Below, in pieces: positions 48,789 to 57,938 of a stretch of 64,000 nt of DNA. The stretch is taken from the NCBI GenBank assembly GCA_030145205.1, contig JAQYVZ010000006.1, forward strand, positions 1 to 64,000, read 5' to 3'. Numbering within the stretch: position 1 is the first letter of the stretch; the number at the start of each line of letters is the position of its first letter. The translations under genes and the position numbers were made by a program. This stretch comes from Desulfuromonadales bacterium. GTDB lineage: Bacteria; Desulfobacterota; Desulfuromonadia; Desulfuromonadales; BM103. The notes below the pieces were generated by a model that was not told the DNA's origin, did no database searches, and saw only the letters and a list, made by a program, of their open reading frames with translations.

Positions 48789-49709
48789 CTAGATTCCCAG
48801 TTCCTGCTGGCGATGCTGCAGCAAATCCAGGAACGCTTTTTCAAGGATTTTTGCTTTCTGGATCTCTTCACCGGGGAACTTCTCACGGAAAATCCGCCGG
48901 GCTTCTCTGACTTCAGACGCCAGTAATTCGTTCCAGTTTCCGCCACGAATGCCTTCGTCCATTTGGTCCTGGCAGTAGAGAGCGATATCGGACACGATGA
49001 TCCGTGCCAGGCGTCCGGCGCGATCCAGATCGCTCCCCTCCAGGTGACCATCCACCTGCTGTTCCTCTGCCTGCAGAATTCGGGCATTGACCGCGTCAAT
49101 GAAATTGCTCTGCGCGGCGTACTGCTGTTCCGGCATGGCCTGTCCAGGCTGCTCCATTTCTCCCGCCTTGCGACGACCGGTCGCCGGCGCGATGTCGATA
49201 ACCAGACGGTTGATCTTGGGAATCAGATCATCAGGGATGTGGTGCTTTTCGATGTAGTCATCCGCGTTGTACAGCGAAGACGGCGCACGTTTGTAAGCGG
49301 TCTTGCTGTACACCGAAGAGAGCAGGATGATCTTGACCTGCTCCAGGCCGGGCCGCTGTCTGATTTTGTCTACAACTTCAAACGCATAAAGACCCTGCAG
49401 GGCGACATCGACCACGGCAATCTGGGGTGGGGTTGCTTCCATCTGCGCCAGGACGCTTTCACCATTATGAGCCATGACGCTCTGGATGCCCGCATTGTCC
49501 AGAATTTCGCGCATCATAATACACAACCCCTCATCGGAGTGCGCCAACATGACCAAGGTCCCACCATTCTCGGGACGCGTGTCTTCACGCGGCATTTCTA
49601 CCCGAAACGGGCTGCGACATTTGGAACAGCGCAACATCAGACGCTTGCCGGCCAGTTTTTGTCGGTCCAGCCGAAATCGCGCTTGACATGACGGACATTT
49701 AACAATCAT
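48789..49709 (-). CDS. Zinc-ribbon plus receiver-domain protein
   Basis: A 306-residue protein. MIVKCPSCQARFRLDRQKLAG and LRCSKCRSPFRV form an MJ0042-type zinc ribbon with two CxxC pairs (1-38). A receiver-like domain spans about 50-175, with Asp in IAVVDVALQG. The usual acidic pair is only AHSDEG, and the switch Thr is Ser (LLSSVY), so phosphorylation is possible but not certain. A C-terminal helical region (about 200-306) has no recognised fold. This architecture recurs in deltaproteobacterial signalling loci, but its output is unknown. Confidence 0.82.
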   Translation of the reverse strand: MIVKCPSCQARFRLDRQKLAGKRLMLRCSKCRSPFRVEMPREDTRPENGGTLVMLAHSDEGLCIMMREILDNAGIQSVMAHNGESVLAQMEATPPQIAVVDVALQGLYAFEVVDKIRQRPGLEQVKIILLSSVYSKTAYKRAPSSLYNADDYIEKHHIPDDLIPKINRLVIDIAPATGRRKAGEMEQPGQAMPEQQYAAQSNFIDAVNARILQAEEQQVDGHLEGSDLDRAGRLARIIVSDIALYCQDQMDEGIRGGNWNELLASEVREARRIFREKFPGEEIQKAKILEKAFLDLLQHRQQELGI

Positions 49710-49793
49710 TCAATAACCCCTGGAAAAATGGTCCAACCTCAACTGGACACATCAACAGCTGCACTCCCCTCCCAGATACGTCAACCAACAGGT

Positions 49794-50327
49794 TCAACTT
49801 ACTCCAGGGGATTCTTCCGCTACGGCCGCAGCCTGTTCAATAGCCTGCAGGGAAATTCTCGCTTCGCTGGACAGAATCCTGCCCAAATCAATCAACATCA
49901 CCAGACGATCTTCCTGACGAGCAACGCCCAGGAAAAAATCGGCCTCTGGCCCTTTGATAAACTGAGGGGCCGGCACAACATCCTGGCGGGTAAAGCGTCG
50001 CACTTCCATCACCTCGTCCACCAACAGGCCGACCAGCCGATCATCCAGGGCGCAAACAAGGATGCGGTTTTTACGCGAGTCCTCGAGGGTGTCCTGATCG
50101 AACCGCTTACGCATATCCGCAACCGGAATCACCGCACCACGCAGGTTAATCACTCCTTCAATAAACTGGGGCGCCTTTGGTACCGGCGTCAGTTTTTGCG
50201 GACGAATGATTTCCTTAATCTGCATGATGTCGAGACCATACAGCTCCTGCCCCAGGCGGAAGCAGGCGATCTGGATCTCCTGCCGGGCGATCTCTTCAGC
50301 TGTCGCCGGTTCGGTCGCAATATCCAT
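49794..50327 (-). CDS. cheW: CheW-like coupling protein (first copy)
   Basis: A 177-residue CheW domain. IQIACFRLGQELYGLDIMQIKEII starts the SH3-like fold, followed by VPKAPQFIEGVINLRGAVIPVADMRKRF, the family signature, and VGLLVDEVMEV. Short N- and C-terminal extensions. It links CheA to receptors. GGAGGGACCT precedes the ATG. It is one of two CheW paralogues here, separated by a response regulator gene. Confidence 0.95.
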   Translation of the reverse strand: MDIATEPATAEEIARQEIQIACFRLGQELYGLDIMQIKEIIRPQKLTPVPKAPQFIEGVINLRGAVIPVADMRKRFDQDTLEDSRKNRILVCALDDRLVGLLVDEVMEVRRFTRQDVVPAPQFIKGPEADFFLGVARQEDRLVMLIDLGRILSSEARISLQAIEQAAAVAEESPGVS

Positions 50328-50340
50328 AGGTCCCTCCTTT

Positions 50341-50709
50341 TCAGGAGATGAAACGTTGGATGGTTTCGATCACCATGGCCGACTTAAACGGCTTGGTGAT
50401 GTACCAATCGGCACCGACCTGCTCGCCGCGAGCCATGTCTTCACGGCTCTTTTTGGCAGTCAGCATGATCACAGGAATATGCCGGGTCTCGGCGTCTTCC
50501 TTGATCCGGCGACAGACCTCAAAGCCATCAATCTCAGGAAGCATAATATCCAGCAGGACCAGGTCCGGCTTCATCTCCTTGAGTACTTCCAGTGCGGCTT
50601 TACCGTCAGCGACGCCCTCGACCAGGTAGCCTTTCGAAGTCAGCAGAATGCTCTCAAGCTTGAGCAAGCTCTCCTCATCCTCAACAATTAATATTTTTTT
50701 CTTGTTCAC
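50341..50709 (-). CDS. CheY-like response regulator
   Basis: A 122-residue receiver. ILIVEDEESLLKLESILL has the acidic triplet, LVLLDIMLPEIDGFEVC the phospho-acceptor Asp, MLTAKK the Thr and YITKPF the Lys. It resembles PleD/PilH-type receivers more than the other two CheY-like genes here. The start is GTG 50709. It is sandwiched between two CheW genes with gaps of only 13-15 bases. Confidence 0.92.
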   Translation of the reverse strand: MNKKKILIVEDEESLLKLESILLTSKGYLVEGVADGKAALEVLKEMKPDLVLLDIMLPEIDGFEVCRRIKEDAETRHIPVIMLTAKKSREDMARGEQVGADWYITKPFKSAMVIETIQRFIS

Positions 50710-50724
50710 AGAATCACCCTTTCG

Positions 50725-51444
50725 TCAAATCATCTCGATATTGAGTACGTTCTCAACGTCCAGAAGAATAATCATTCGTCCATCGTGTCGGCCGACACCT
50801 GTCATAAAATCTCTGTCCAGACCGGACAAAACAGCAGGCGGCGGTTCGATTCCGTCATCAGCCAGCTTAATCACCTGATGGATACTGTCCACCAGGAGGC
50901 CCACCATTATCTCGCCCGACTGACAAACAATAATCCGCGAGTTTGCAGTCAACACCGACTCACCGAGATTCAGGCGAGCCGTCAGATCAAAAACCGGCAC
51001 CACAACTCCGCGCAACGAGAGGATTCCGAGCACAAATTCGGGAGCGCGTGGCACTTCCGTGAACTCCTTCACCTTGATGATCTCGCTGATCGCGGCAATT
51101 TCTAATGCATACTCTTCCCGCCCGATGTGGAACGCCAGGTACTGTGTTTCAGCCAATTCTGCCCTGCCGGCGTCTTCACCGATCACAGTAAGACCACTCT
51201 CGGCGACGGCCAACTCCTGGGCATGCCGACCACTGAACAGTCGATCGAGACCGTCCTCATCATCCGGAACATATACGTCAGGGGCGTCTAGTTCATAAGA
51301 CTGCAACTCCAGCGACTCTTCTGCCTGGCCGGTCTGGACAACTCCGGCGGCAACCGTCTCTGAACTCGGAGACTTGCCCTGATCGGTCTGACCGTCCTTG
51401 GCTTTCTCTTCGTTCGCCTTCCTGCGTAATTCGGCAATATCCAT
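50725..51444 (-). CDS. cheW: CheW-like coupling protein (second copy, N-terminally extended)
   Basis: A 239-residue protein. Residues 1-95 are a polar, Glu/Gln-rich extension starting MDIAELRRKANEEKAKD. The CheW domain (about 97-235) has YLAFHIGREEYALEIAAISEIIKV, VPRAPEFVLGILSLRGVVVPVFDL and VGLLVDSIHQVIKL. The extension may bind another cluster protein. It starts 13 bases after the ExeA-like ATPase gene. Confidence 0.92.
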   Translation of the reverse strand: MDIAELRRKANEEKAKDGQTDQGKSPSSETVAAGVVQTGQAEESLELQSYELDAPDVYVPDDEDGLDRLFSGRHAQELAVAESGLTVIGEDAGRAELAETQYLAFHIGREEYALEIAAISEIIKVKEFTEVPRAPEFVLGILSLRGVVVPVFDLTARLNLGESVLTANSRIIVCQSGEIMVGLLVDSIHQVIKLADDGIEPPPAVLSGLDRDFMTGVGRHDGRMIILLDVENVLNIEMI

Positions 51445-51457
51445 AAACGGTTCCTCT

Positions 51458-52270
51458 TCAGTCTTGCATGATTCCCGTCAGTTCGTGCATGACGGCATCC
51501 ATCACCATCCCGTCGATCACCTTCGCCCCACGGCCAAAGCCTTCCAGCAGGGCCAGTGAGGCCGCATGATTAATCCGGCGCGGGATCCCTGCCGAGTAGG
51601 CGTGAATCCGCTGGACGGCATCTTCGGTAAACAGTCCGGCTGAACCGCCCGCCTTACAGACTCTGAAATCAAGATAGTCAGCCGTCTCTTCCGAACCGAG
51701 CGGCTGCAGATCAAACTGCAGTCCGATCCGCTGTCGCAAGGGCTCATAAACCCTGTGCTGTAATCTCCGCCGCAGCTCAGGCTGCCCCATCAGCACCACA
51801 CTGAGCAGGTTGCGGTCATCCAGCTGAAAATTCGTCAGCAGCCTGATCTCGTCAAAGGTCTCCTTGTGAGGCACCAGCTGGGCTTCATCCACCACGATCA
51901 CGGGGCAGACATTCTGTTCAAAACAGGCAAACAGCTCGGCACCTATCTGTTCCAACAAGTCGGTCTTGGAACGAGCCGGTTCGCGGATACCGAGGCGATG
52001 TGCCAGGCTGCGCAAAAACTCCAGCGGAGTCAGCCTGGGGTTCACCAGCAGAATCACCCGGAACTCGTCACCCAGAGCGTCCATCAAGGCCCGGGACAGA
52101 GTTGTCTTGCCGCAGCCGATCCCGCCGGTCAGCAACACCATATCGCGCTCTTCTACAGCATACTGCAAACGCGCCATGGCCTCGCGATGTCCCCGGCTGA
52201 AAAACAGGTAGGCCGGGTCCGGGGTTTTACTAAACGGCCTCTCCGTCAGGCCATAGAACTCTTTATACAT
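51458..52270 (-). CDS. Soluble ExeA/GspA-like AAA ATPase in the Che operon
   Basis: A 270-residue ATPase. MYKEFYGLTERPFSKTPDPAY is the ExeA-type N-terminus, Walker A is GGIGCGKTT (49-57), Walker B is VIVVDEAQ (about 124-131), and VLMGQPELRRRL lies in the sensor region. A RINHAASLALLEGFGRG lid region follows. It lacks the C-terminal membrane helix of the paralogue at 8750, so it should be cytosolic. ATG 52270 overlaps the end of cheA by 8 bases, a clear sign of translational coupling. Its role in chemosensing is unknown. Confidence 0.88.
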   Translation of the reverse strand: MYKEFYGLTERPFSKTPDPAYLFFSRGHREAMARLQYAVEERDMVLLTGGIGCGKTTLSRALMDALGDEFRVILLVNPRLTPLEFLRSLAHRLGIREPARSKTDLLEQIGAELFACFEQNVCPVIVVDEAQLVPHKETFDEIRLLTNFQLDDRNLLSVVLMGQPELRRRLQHRVYEPLRQRIGLQFDLQPLGSEETADYLDFRVCKAGGSAGLFTEDAVQRIHAYSAGIPRRINHAASLALLEGFGRGAKVIDGMVMDAVMHELTGIMQD

Positions 52271-54335
52271 GCAAGGCCGACTCGCTACGGATCGCCTCAT
52301 TCATTAAGCCGGCGACATCCAGCACCAGGATTGTTTTCTGGTTACCAAGTTCAGCGGCCCCGGCTATTCCTTTAACAAATGAGAGTGCCTTGCCAAGTGA
52401 TTTGATCACCACATCCTGCTGACCCAGCAGCTCATCAACGACGAATCCCATTTTCTTTTCCGCCAGACCGACGATGGCAACAAACAGCCGCTGCTCCGAT
52501 GACTCGCTCTCTTGCTGCTCCTGCATCCCGAATATCTGGTCAAGACGCAGCAGCGGCACTGTGGTCCGCCGCAACTCGATCACTTCGCATTTCTCGATAG
52601 AGCTGATATCATCCGCTTCCAGCATCAGCGTCTCGAGCACCGAGTTGATGGGAATTGCGTAGGTCTTGCTGCCAACCCGGACAATCAGCGCCTTGATGAT
52701 CGCCAGGGTAATCGGCAGCGTCAGGGTTACCACCGTGCCCTGACCGATATCGCTCGCCAGGCCAATCATCCCCGCGAGTTCAGCGATATTGTTCTTGACG
52801 ACATCCATGCCGACGCCGCGTCCGGACAGATCACTGACTTCATCCCGCGTCGAGAACCCGGGCATGAACAGCAGTTCGCGGATCTCTTCAGGCGACAGCT
52901 CCTGGTCTTCCGCGACCAGGCCTTTCTGAATCGCCTTGCGCCTCACATACTCAGGGTCTATGCCGCGGCCGTCATCACGCACCTCGATGACTACGTGGTT
53001 GCCCTTCTGTGCGGCACTCAACAGGATCGTTCCCTTCTCCGGCTTGCCCTCAGCCCGCCGCTCCACTGGAGCCTCAAGGCCGTGATCTATCGCATTACGG
53101 ATGATGTGCATCAACGGGTCGGACACATCTTCAATAATCAGTTTATCAAGCTCCGTTTCGGCGCCCCGAATCTCGAGATCGACTTTCTTGCCCTGTTCGT
53201 TAGAGACCCGCCGAACGATCCGGGTCATCTTCTCGAACAGTTGGCCGATCGGCACCATGCGAACATCCATGACACCTTTTTGCAATTCTTCAAGGCGACG
53301 CTCAAGCGAACGGGTTGCCTTGATCAGGTCCGCAGATGCTTCGTTGTTAACTTCCGTTTTGAGCCGGTCAGAGATCGTGGCTATGGCCCCCTTGGAGAGC
53401 ACCAGTTCGCCGACAATATTCATCAGCAGGTCAAGTTTGTCGATGTCCACTCTGACCGTCCGACTGATAGAACGCAGGCTGCTGCCTTCACTCTCGGCTG
53501 GAGTTTGCGGCATCAACGGGCTGACAGGCTCCTGGGTCTCAGGCTCAGGTGTTTCCAAAACAAAGCCTTGGTCGTCGGCGTCGTCAGAAGCCGCATCACC
53601 GTAAGTCGTTACATTCAGGTCGTCACGTTCCAGCAAGTCGTAAATGCCCTGTCTCTCCAGATCACTACCGTACAAAATCTGGAAAGCAATCCGTTCACCG
53701 ATATCACCAGCGGACGGCAACGTACTAATCACTTCACCCTGCTGCTTGAGAACCTGGGTCAATTCCGCCAGATCCTGATCAAAACTCGAAAGATCGAAAT
53801 CGATCTTCAGCAAGTGGATATTCCGGCTCTTTTTGACATTTTCAAGCAGGCGGTGCTCTTCATACTCGGTCAGGACATTGAGGATCTCGTTGCCGATCTC
53901 AAGAGACTGCAGAGGATCCTCCTGCGTCCCGCTGTCGCCAACAAGAACCTGTTCGATCCGGTCAAATACCTGCGTAAGATCAAAGGTGAACAGTTCATCG
54001 GTACTTTTGCCATTGATCAGGCGGGTCAACTGTTCAAGAGCGTAGAACAGGGTGTCCAGCAAGCCCTGACTGAAGGCAACCTTACCGAGGCGCAAACTGT
54101 CGAGCAGGTTTTCCATCCGGTGAGCCAACTGTGAGATGTCATCGAAGCCAAACATCCCGGCCAAACCTTTGACAGAGTGCGCTCCACGGAATATCCCATT
54201 GACCAGATCAGGGTCCGCATCGCCCGCCTCGACAGCATCCGACAAGGTCATCAGATCGAGGTTCAGCGCCTCGATGATCTCTTCCGTTTCGCTGATAAAC
54301 TCTTTGAGCGCCTGCGATGAGTTGTTGTCTGTCAA
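52263..54335 (-). CDS. cheA: Chemotaxis histidine kinase CheA
   Basis: A 690-residue hybrid-free CheA. The HPt domain has GAHSVKGLAGMFGF with phospho-acceptor His about 53. A second region (about 110-250) may be a regulator-binding domain. SRTVRVDIDKLDLLMNIVGELVLSKGAI starts the dimerisation helix. The ATPase has DPLMHIIRNAIDHGLEAP (N box), RDDGRGIDPEYVR (G1) and LSGRGVGMDVVKNNI (G2). The C-terminus is a CheW-like domain (VGSKTYAIPINSVLETLM). The frame opens at GTG 54347, right after the cheY stop, but TTG 54335 has GGAGG 5 bases upstream and is the likelier start. Confidence 0.94.
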   Translation of the reverse strand: MTDNNSSQALKEFISETEEIIEALNLDLMTLSDAVEAGDADPDLVNGIFRGAHSVKGLAGMFGFDDISQLAHRMENLLDSLRLGKVAFSQGLLDTLFYALEQLTRLINGKSTDELFTFDLTQVFDRIEQVLVGDSGTQEDPLQSLEIGNEILNVLTEYEEHRLLENVKKSRNIHLLKIDFDLSSFDQDLAELTQVLKQQGEVISTLPSAGDIGERIAFQILYGSDLERQGIYDLLERDDLNVTTYGDAASDDADDQGFVLETPEPETQEPVSPLMPQTPAESEGSSLRSISRTVRVDIDKLDLLMNIVGELVLSKGAIATISDRLKTEVNNEASADLIKATRSLERRLEELQKGVMDVRMVPIGQLFEKMTRIVRRVSNEQGKKVDLEIRGAETELDKLIIEDVSDPLMHIIRNAIDHGLEAPVERRAEGKPEKGTILLSAAQKGNHVVIEVRDDGRGIDPEYVRRKAIQKGLVAEDQELSPEEIRELLFMPGFSTRDEVSDLSGRGVGMDVVKNNIAELAGMIGLASDIGQGTVVTLTLPITLAIIKALIVRVGSKTYAIPINSVLETLMLEADDISSIEKCEVIELRRTTVPLLRLDQIFGMQEQQESESSEQRLFVAIVGLAEKKMGFVVDELLGQQDVVIKSLGKALSFVKGIAGAAELGNQKTILVLDVAGLMNEAIRSESALHV

Positions 54336-54347
54336 GCCGACCTCCAC

Positions 54348-54713
54348 TCAGGAAAGATAGTCCTGAATCAGGGATTGCAATTCATCCGGGGTGAATGGTT
54401 TAACCAGGTAAGCGTTCGCTCCGAGCGCAAGCCCTTTTTCACGATCCCGCTCGCTCCCTTCAGTGCTGATAATAAACAGGGGCGTTTCCTTGTAATTCTC
54501 GTTGTTGCGGATAAAGCTCACCAGTTCAAGACCGTTGATATCCGGCATATTGATGTCGGTAATAATCAAATCGACCTTTTCACGCGGCAGGATTCGTAAA
54601 GCCTCGAAGCCATTGGCCGCCTCCACCGTCTCATACTCGCCCAAGGCGTCGATTGTCGAAACAATCAGAGACCGCATTGTTGGCGAATCTTCAGCAATCA
54701 GTATCTTTTTCAT
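54348..54713 (-). CDS. cheY: CheY-like response regulator
   Basis: A 121-residue receiver starting MKKILIAEDSPTMRSLIVS, with LIITDINMPDINGLELV (phospho-Asp), ISTEGSERDREKG (Thr) and AYLVKPF (Lys). It is immediately upstream of cheA, and the cheA frame begins at the base after its stop. It is most like the regulator at 43449. Confidence 0.93.
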   Translation of the reverse strand: MKKILIAEDSPTMRSLIVSTIDALGEYETVEAANGFEALRILPREKVDLIITDINMPDINGLELVSFIRNNENYKETPLFIISTEGSERDREKGLALGANAYLVKPFTPDELQSLIQDYLS

Positions 54714-54730
54714 GGCACATCAACTCCCGG

Positions 54731-56440
54731 CTAACTCGCCTGGCCATTCATCAAACGTCTCTCCAGCAGAGCTTTTTCCATAGCAAGCCCAGCCTGAGAG
54801 AGAAAGATCTCCAGCGCTTCCGTATCGCCAATCCGCTTTTGCTCCGGCAGATTGTCGCCATACAGAACGGCGACCACACGACCTTCGCTCAGGAGCGGAC
54901 CGATAAACACCTCTTCGGGCCGTTGCCCACCCAATTGCTCGAACAGATAATTAATCCAGGGACCATCGGGCGGCTCAAAGGTCTGCGGAGCACGGGCATT
55001 CAGAACCCCGGAGAACACATTTTCTTCGTCAACGGGGATGCACATATTGCGCACCTTGAGATCGGGAGATTCTCCCGCCAGATCGATTCCGAACTGCCCC
55101 AGACCGACGATCTCCGATTCCTTAACCAGAAAAATCACCGCCCGGTTCATCAGTTCGCTGGCAAAGCGCAGGATCAACAGAATGATGCCACCACCCAAAG
55201 ACGGGTTGTTCAATTCCTGCAGCATGCCGCGCAGCAGATGCAGACCGGGAGACTGTTGTGGCACGACAGGCAGCTCACTGTCACCAACTTCACCCATCTC
55301 CTGCATCAGCTCCGCACCTATATTGAACAGTTTGTCCGGCTCGACTGCAGCCGGTTGGGAACGCTCACCTCCGGCTAACATCTGATCCACCAGGGCCTTC
55401 AGGACCTCTCCGCTTTCCGCGCTCTGAACCTCGGTCTTCTTCGGCTTCAGCAGCAGATTCGGCACACCAAACTTCTGAACGTTCCGCTCGGCTTCCTGAT
55501 TCGGATGGTCCGACATCACCATCACAGACAGCTCAGGATAGGTCTGACGCACATCTTCGAGCAGTTCGAGTCCGCCCAGGATGCCGCTGCCATCCTTGCG
55601 CGGCATAATCAGATCGATCAGCAAAAGCGTTTCGGCCGGATCCGTCGTTTCCAGGGACTGGAAGAAAGAGACCGCATCACTGAACGCCCGGACTCTGATT
55701 TTACGGGATTGCAGCACAATCGCCAATTGTTCAAGTGTCGCAAGATCATCGTCGACGACAAACACGACCGGGCCAGTCTCCGCTGCGACACTCGCCCCGA
55801 CTGTAGTCGATCCCAAGTCGTAGGGATCCTGCTCAGCCTCCCTGGACGAGGTCCCACCTAAAGCTTCAGCCATAAGGCGTTCGACGTTGACAACCGACTC
55901 GCCCCGCTCATCCAGGTCTTCACCGGCATGCCGCTTCTCATCGAGAAGACGGCTCCCCTCCATGGCCAGCCATTGAGGGTTGAGTCCATTATCGAGCACA
56001 AAATGCAGCGGGTTAAGCGAGGTGACCGGAAGCTCTTCAGGGTCACCCAATTCAAACGCAAAACTTCCCTCGTTCCAGGAGAAAAAGCTGTAAACAACTT
56101 TTTCAACCTGTTCGCGAACGGTGGTCTCTACCGTCTCCTTGTCCAAGCCGAATTCATCGACCAGAATTTCGCCGAAACGCCGCGTATGCCCCTCGTCCTG
56201 CTGGATCACCAGGGCCTGCTTCATCGTTTCAAAATCAACCAGATCACGGCGCAGCAACAGATCGCCGAGATTTTCAGGGAAAGTCGACGCTGTCGCGCGG
56301 GTTACTTCGCCATCGCGAAAGACCACCCGGCCATCCCGGTCGAGACTCTTCAGTTCGAGAATGCCGGATTTACGGCTCAAACTGACGATTTGCAGAATTT
56401 CACCGAGACCGAGGTCTTCGAGATTTCCAACCAGACTCAT
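54731..56440 (-). CDS. DUF4388 - receiver - GAF-like regulatory protein
   Basis: A 569-residue protein and the first gene of the Che operon. Residues 1-165 form a DUF4388 (PATAN) domain: MSLVGNLEDLGLGEILQIVSLSRKSGILEL, then GRVVFRDGEVTRA. A receiver (about 225-340) has VVFVVDDDLATLEQLA and LLLIDLIMPRKDG. The C-terminal part (about 400-565: LRGMLQELNNPSLGGGIILLI to LEIFLSQAGLAMEKALLERR) looks GAF-like. DUF4388 proteins are frequent in Geobacter and Myxococcus signalling loci; the mechanism is unknown. ACAGGTGTC precedes the ATG weakly. Confidence 0.85.
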   Translation of the reverse strand: MSLVGNLEDLGLGEILQIVSLSRKSGILELKSLDRDGRVVFRDGEVTRATASTFPENLGDLLLRRDLVDFETMKQALVIQQDEGHTRRFGEILVDEFGLDKETVETTVREQVEKVVYSFFSWNEGSFAFELGDPEELPVTSLNPLHFVLDNGLNPQWLAMEGSRLLDEKRHAGEDLDERGESVVNVERLMAEALGGTSSREAEQDPYDLGSTTVGASVAAETGPVVFVVDDDLATLEQLAIVLQSRKIRVRAFSDAVSFFQSLETTDPAETLLLIDLIMPRKDGSGILGGLELLEDVRQTYPELSVMVMSDHPNQEAERNVQKFGVPNLLLKPKKTEVQSAESGEVLKALVDQMLAGGERSQPAAVEPDKLFNIGAELMQEMGEVGDSELPVVPQQSPGLHLLRGMLQELNNPSLGGGIILLILRFASELMNRAVIFLVKESEIVGLGQFGIDLAGESPDLKVRNMCIPVDEENVFSGVLNARAPQTFEPPDGPWINYLFEQLGGQRPEEVFIGPLLSEGRVVAVLYGDNLPEQKRIGDTEALEIFLSQAGLAMEKALLERRLMNGQAS

Positions 56441-56558
56441 CGACAGACACCTGTGTACAACGAAAAAAAGACAGCCTTAGAAGACTGCAAACATATAATA
56501 AATAAAACCACTTCAGTATATAGTAGCGCAAAGCTCCAAGTAAAGCGGTTTCGACGCG

Positions 56559-57875
56559 CTACTGACGCTCCCGATCCTTGAATTTCAACCGGATCGGACA
56601 CCCCTCAAAACCGAAGGCTTGTCGGATACAATTGGTTAGGTAACGCTCGTAAGAAAAGTGGATCCCGTCCGAGTGGCTGACAAAAATTACAAAAGTCGGC
56701 GGCCGTACCACCACTTGGGTCATATAAAAGAGTTTCAGCCGCTTTCCTCTGTACATTGGCGGCGGATGACTGATTTCGGCATCTTTGAGGACGCGATTTA
56801 ACTCAGCCGTCGCGATGCGCCGCGTAAATTCGGCGCTGACCCGTTCAACATCGGCCATGATTTTATTGACTCGCTGGCCGGTCAGTGCAGAGACAAACTG
56901 AATCGGGTAGTCCGGCAGAAACTTGAACATTCGCCGGACTTCCTTGATGTATTCCCCCATGGTCGTGTGATCCTTCTTGACCTGATCCCACTTATTCACG
57001 ATCAGAATAACGGCACGGCCACGCTCATGGGCATAACCAGCGATGGTCAGGTCCTGGTCGGTTATTCCTTCAACGGCGTCAATCAGAACCAAGGCCACGT
57101 GACAGCGGTCAAGCGATTTGAGAGCCTGCAGCACTGAAAACTTTTCCAGCTTCTGAGAGACCCGCCCTTTACGCCGGATTCCGGCGGTGTCGATCAGCAC
57201 ATATTTCTTCTGATTGAAAGTCAGGACGCTGTCAATGCTGTCTCGCGTCGTACCGGCTGTCGGGTTGGCCACAACCCGCTCGAAGCCGAGTAAACGGTTA
57301 ACCAGGGAGGACTTGCCCACATTCGGTCGACCCACGACAGCAAGTCGGGTCTCCGTCTCTTCGCCATCGTCTGCGGCCGTATCCGGCAGCACATCAAGGA
57401 TGCCATCAACCAGGGTATTGATCCCCAGGCCATGCTCGGCTGATATCAGCTGGATATCATCGACTCCCAGGGCGTAAAATTCCGCTGCGCCGACCTCCTG
57501 ATTGGGCCCATCCACCTTGTTGACCGCAAAAAACACCGGCTTCTCGACACGCCGCAGCATTTCTGCGACTTCCTGGTCAGCCGGAGTCAATCCCTCACGG
57601 CCATCCATCAGAAAGAGGATAACGTCAGCCTCTTCCATGGCGAGCTGCGACTGCTCACGCATCTGGCTCAGCAGGGGCTCTTTGCTGATCGGCTCGAAGC
57701 CGCCGGTATCCACCAGCGTGAAGGTTTTCTCGAAACGGGTAACCACGGCGTAGTTGCGATCACGCGTCACCCCAGGGAAATCGTCCACAATCGCGGTACG
57801 TCGCCCGAAAATCCGGTTGAACAGGGTCGATTTCCCTACATTCGGTCGACCGACAATGGCAACGATTGAACTCAT
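56559..57875 (-). CDS. der: Ribosome-associated GTPase Der (EngA)
   Basis: A 438-residue double GTPase needed for 50S assembly. The first G domain has [16 protein letters not shown] (8-23), DTGGFEPI and NKVDG. The second has [16 protein letters not shown] (about 184), [10 protein letters not shown] and NKWDQVKKD. The C-terminal KH-like domain (about 355-438) ends [10 protein letters not shown]-type sequence and IRLKFKDRE. It starts 63 bases after the era stop. Confidence 0.97.
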   Translation of the reverse strand: MSSIVAIVGRPNVGKSTLFNRIFGRRTAIVDDFPGVTRDRNYAVVTRFEKTFTLVDTGGFEPISKEPLLSQMREQSQLAMEEADVILFLMDGREGLTPADQEVAEMLRRVEKPVFFAVNKVDGPNQEVGAAEFYALGVDDIQLISAEHGLGINTLVDGILDVLPDTAADDGEETETRLAVVGRPNVGKSSLVNRLLGFERVVANPTAGTTRDSIDSVLTFNQKKYVLIDTAGIRRKGRVSQKLEKFSVLQALKSLDRCHVALVLIDAVEGITDQDLTIAGYAHERGRAVILIVNKWDQVKKDHTTMGEYIKEVRRMFKFLPDYPIQFVSALTGQRVNKIMADVERVSAEFTRRIATAELNRVLKDAEISHPPPMYRGKRLKLFYMTQVVVRPPTFVIFVSHSDGIHFSYERYLTNCIRQAFGFEGCPIRLKFKDRERQ

Positions 57876-57938
57876 ATCAAAACCTTTAACGATAAGCTGT
57901 TTGTGCTGTAAACCATGAACTGTTCACTGCGCGTGGGC

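Noticed and set aside
52512-54134. Plus-strand frame of 540 codons inside cheA
   Set aside because: It is the shadow of cheA, whose every domain is intact on the other strand; the product is rich in His, Arg and Gln as expected from antisense reading.
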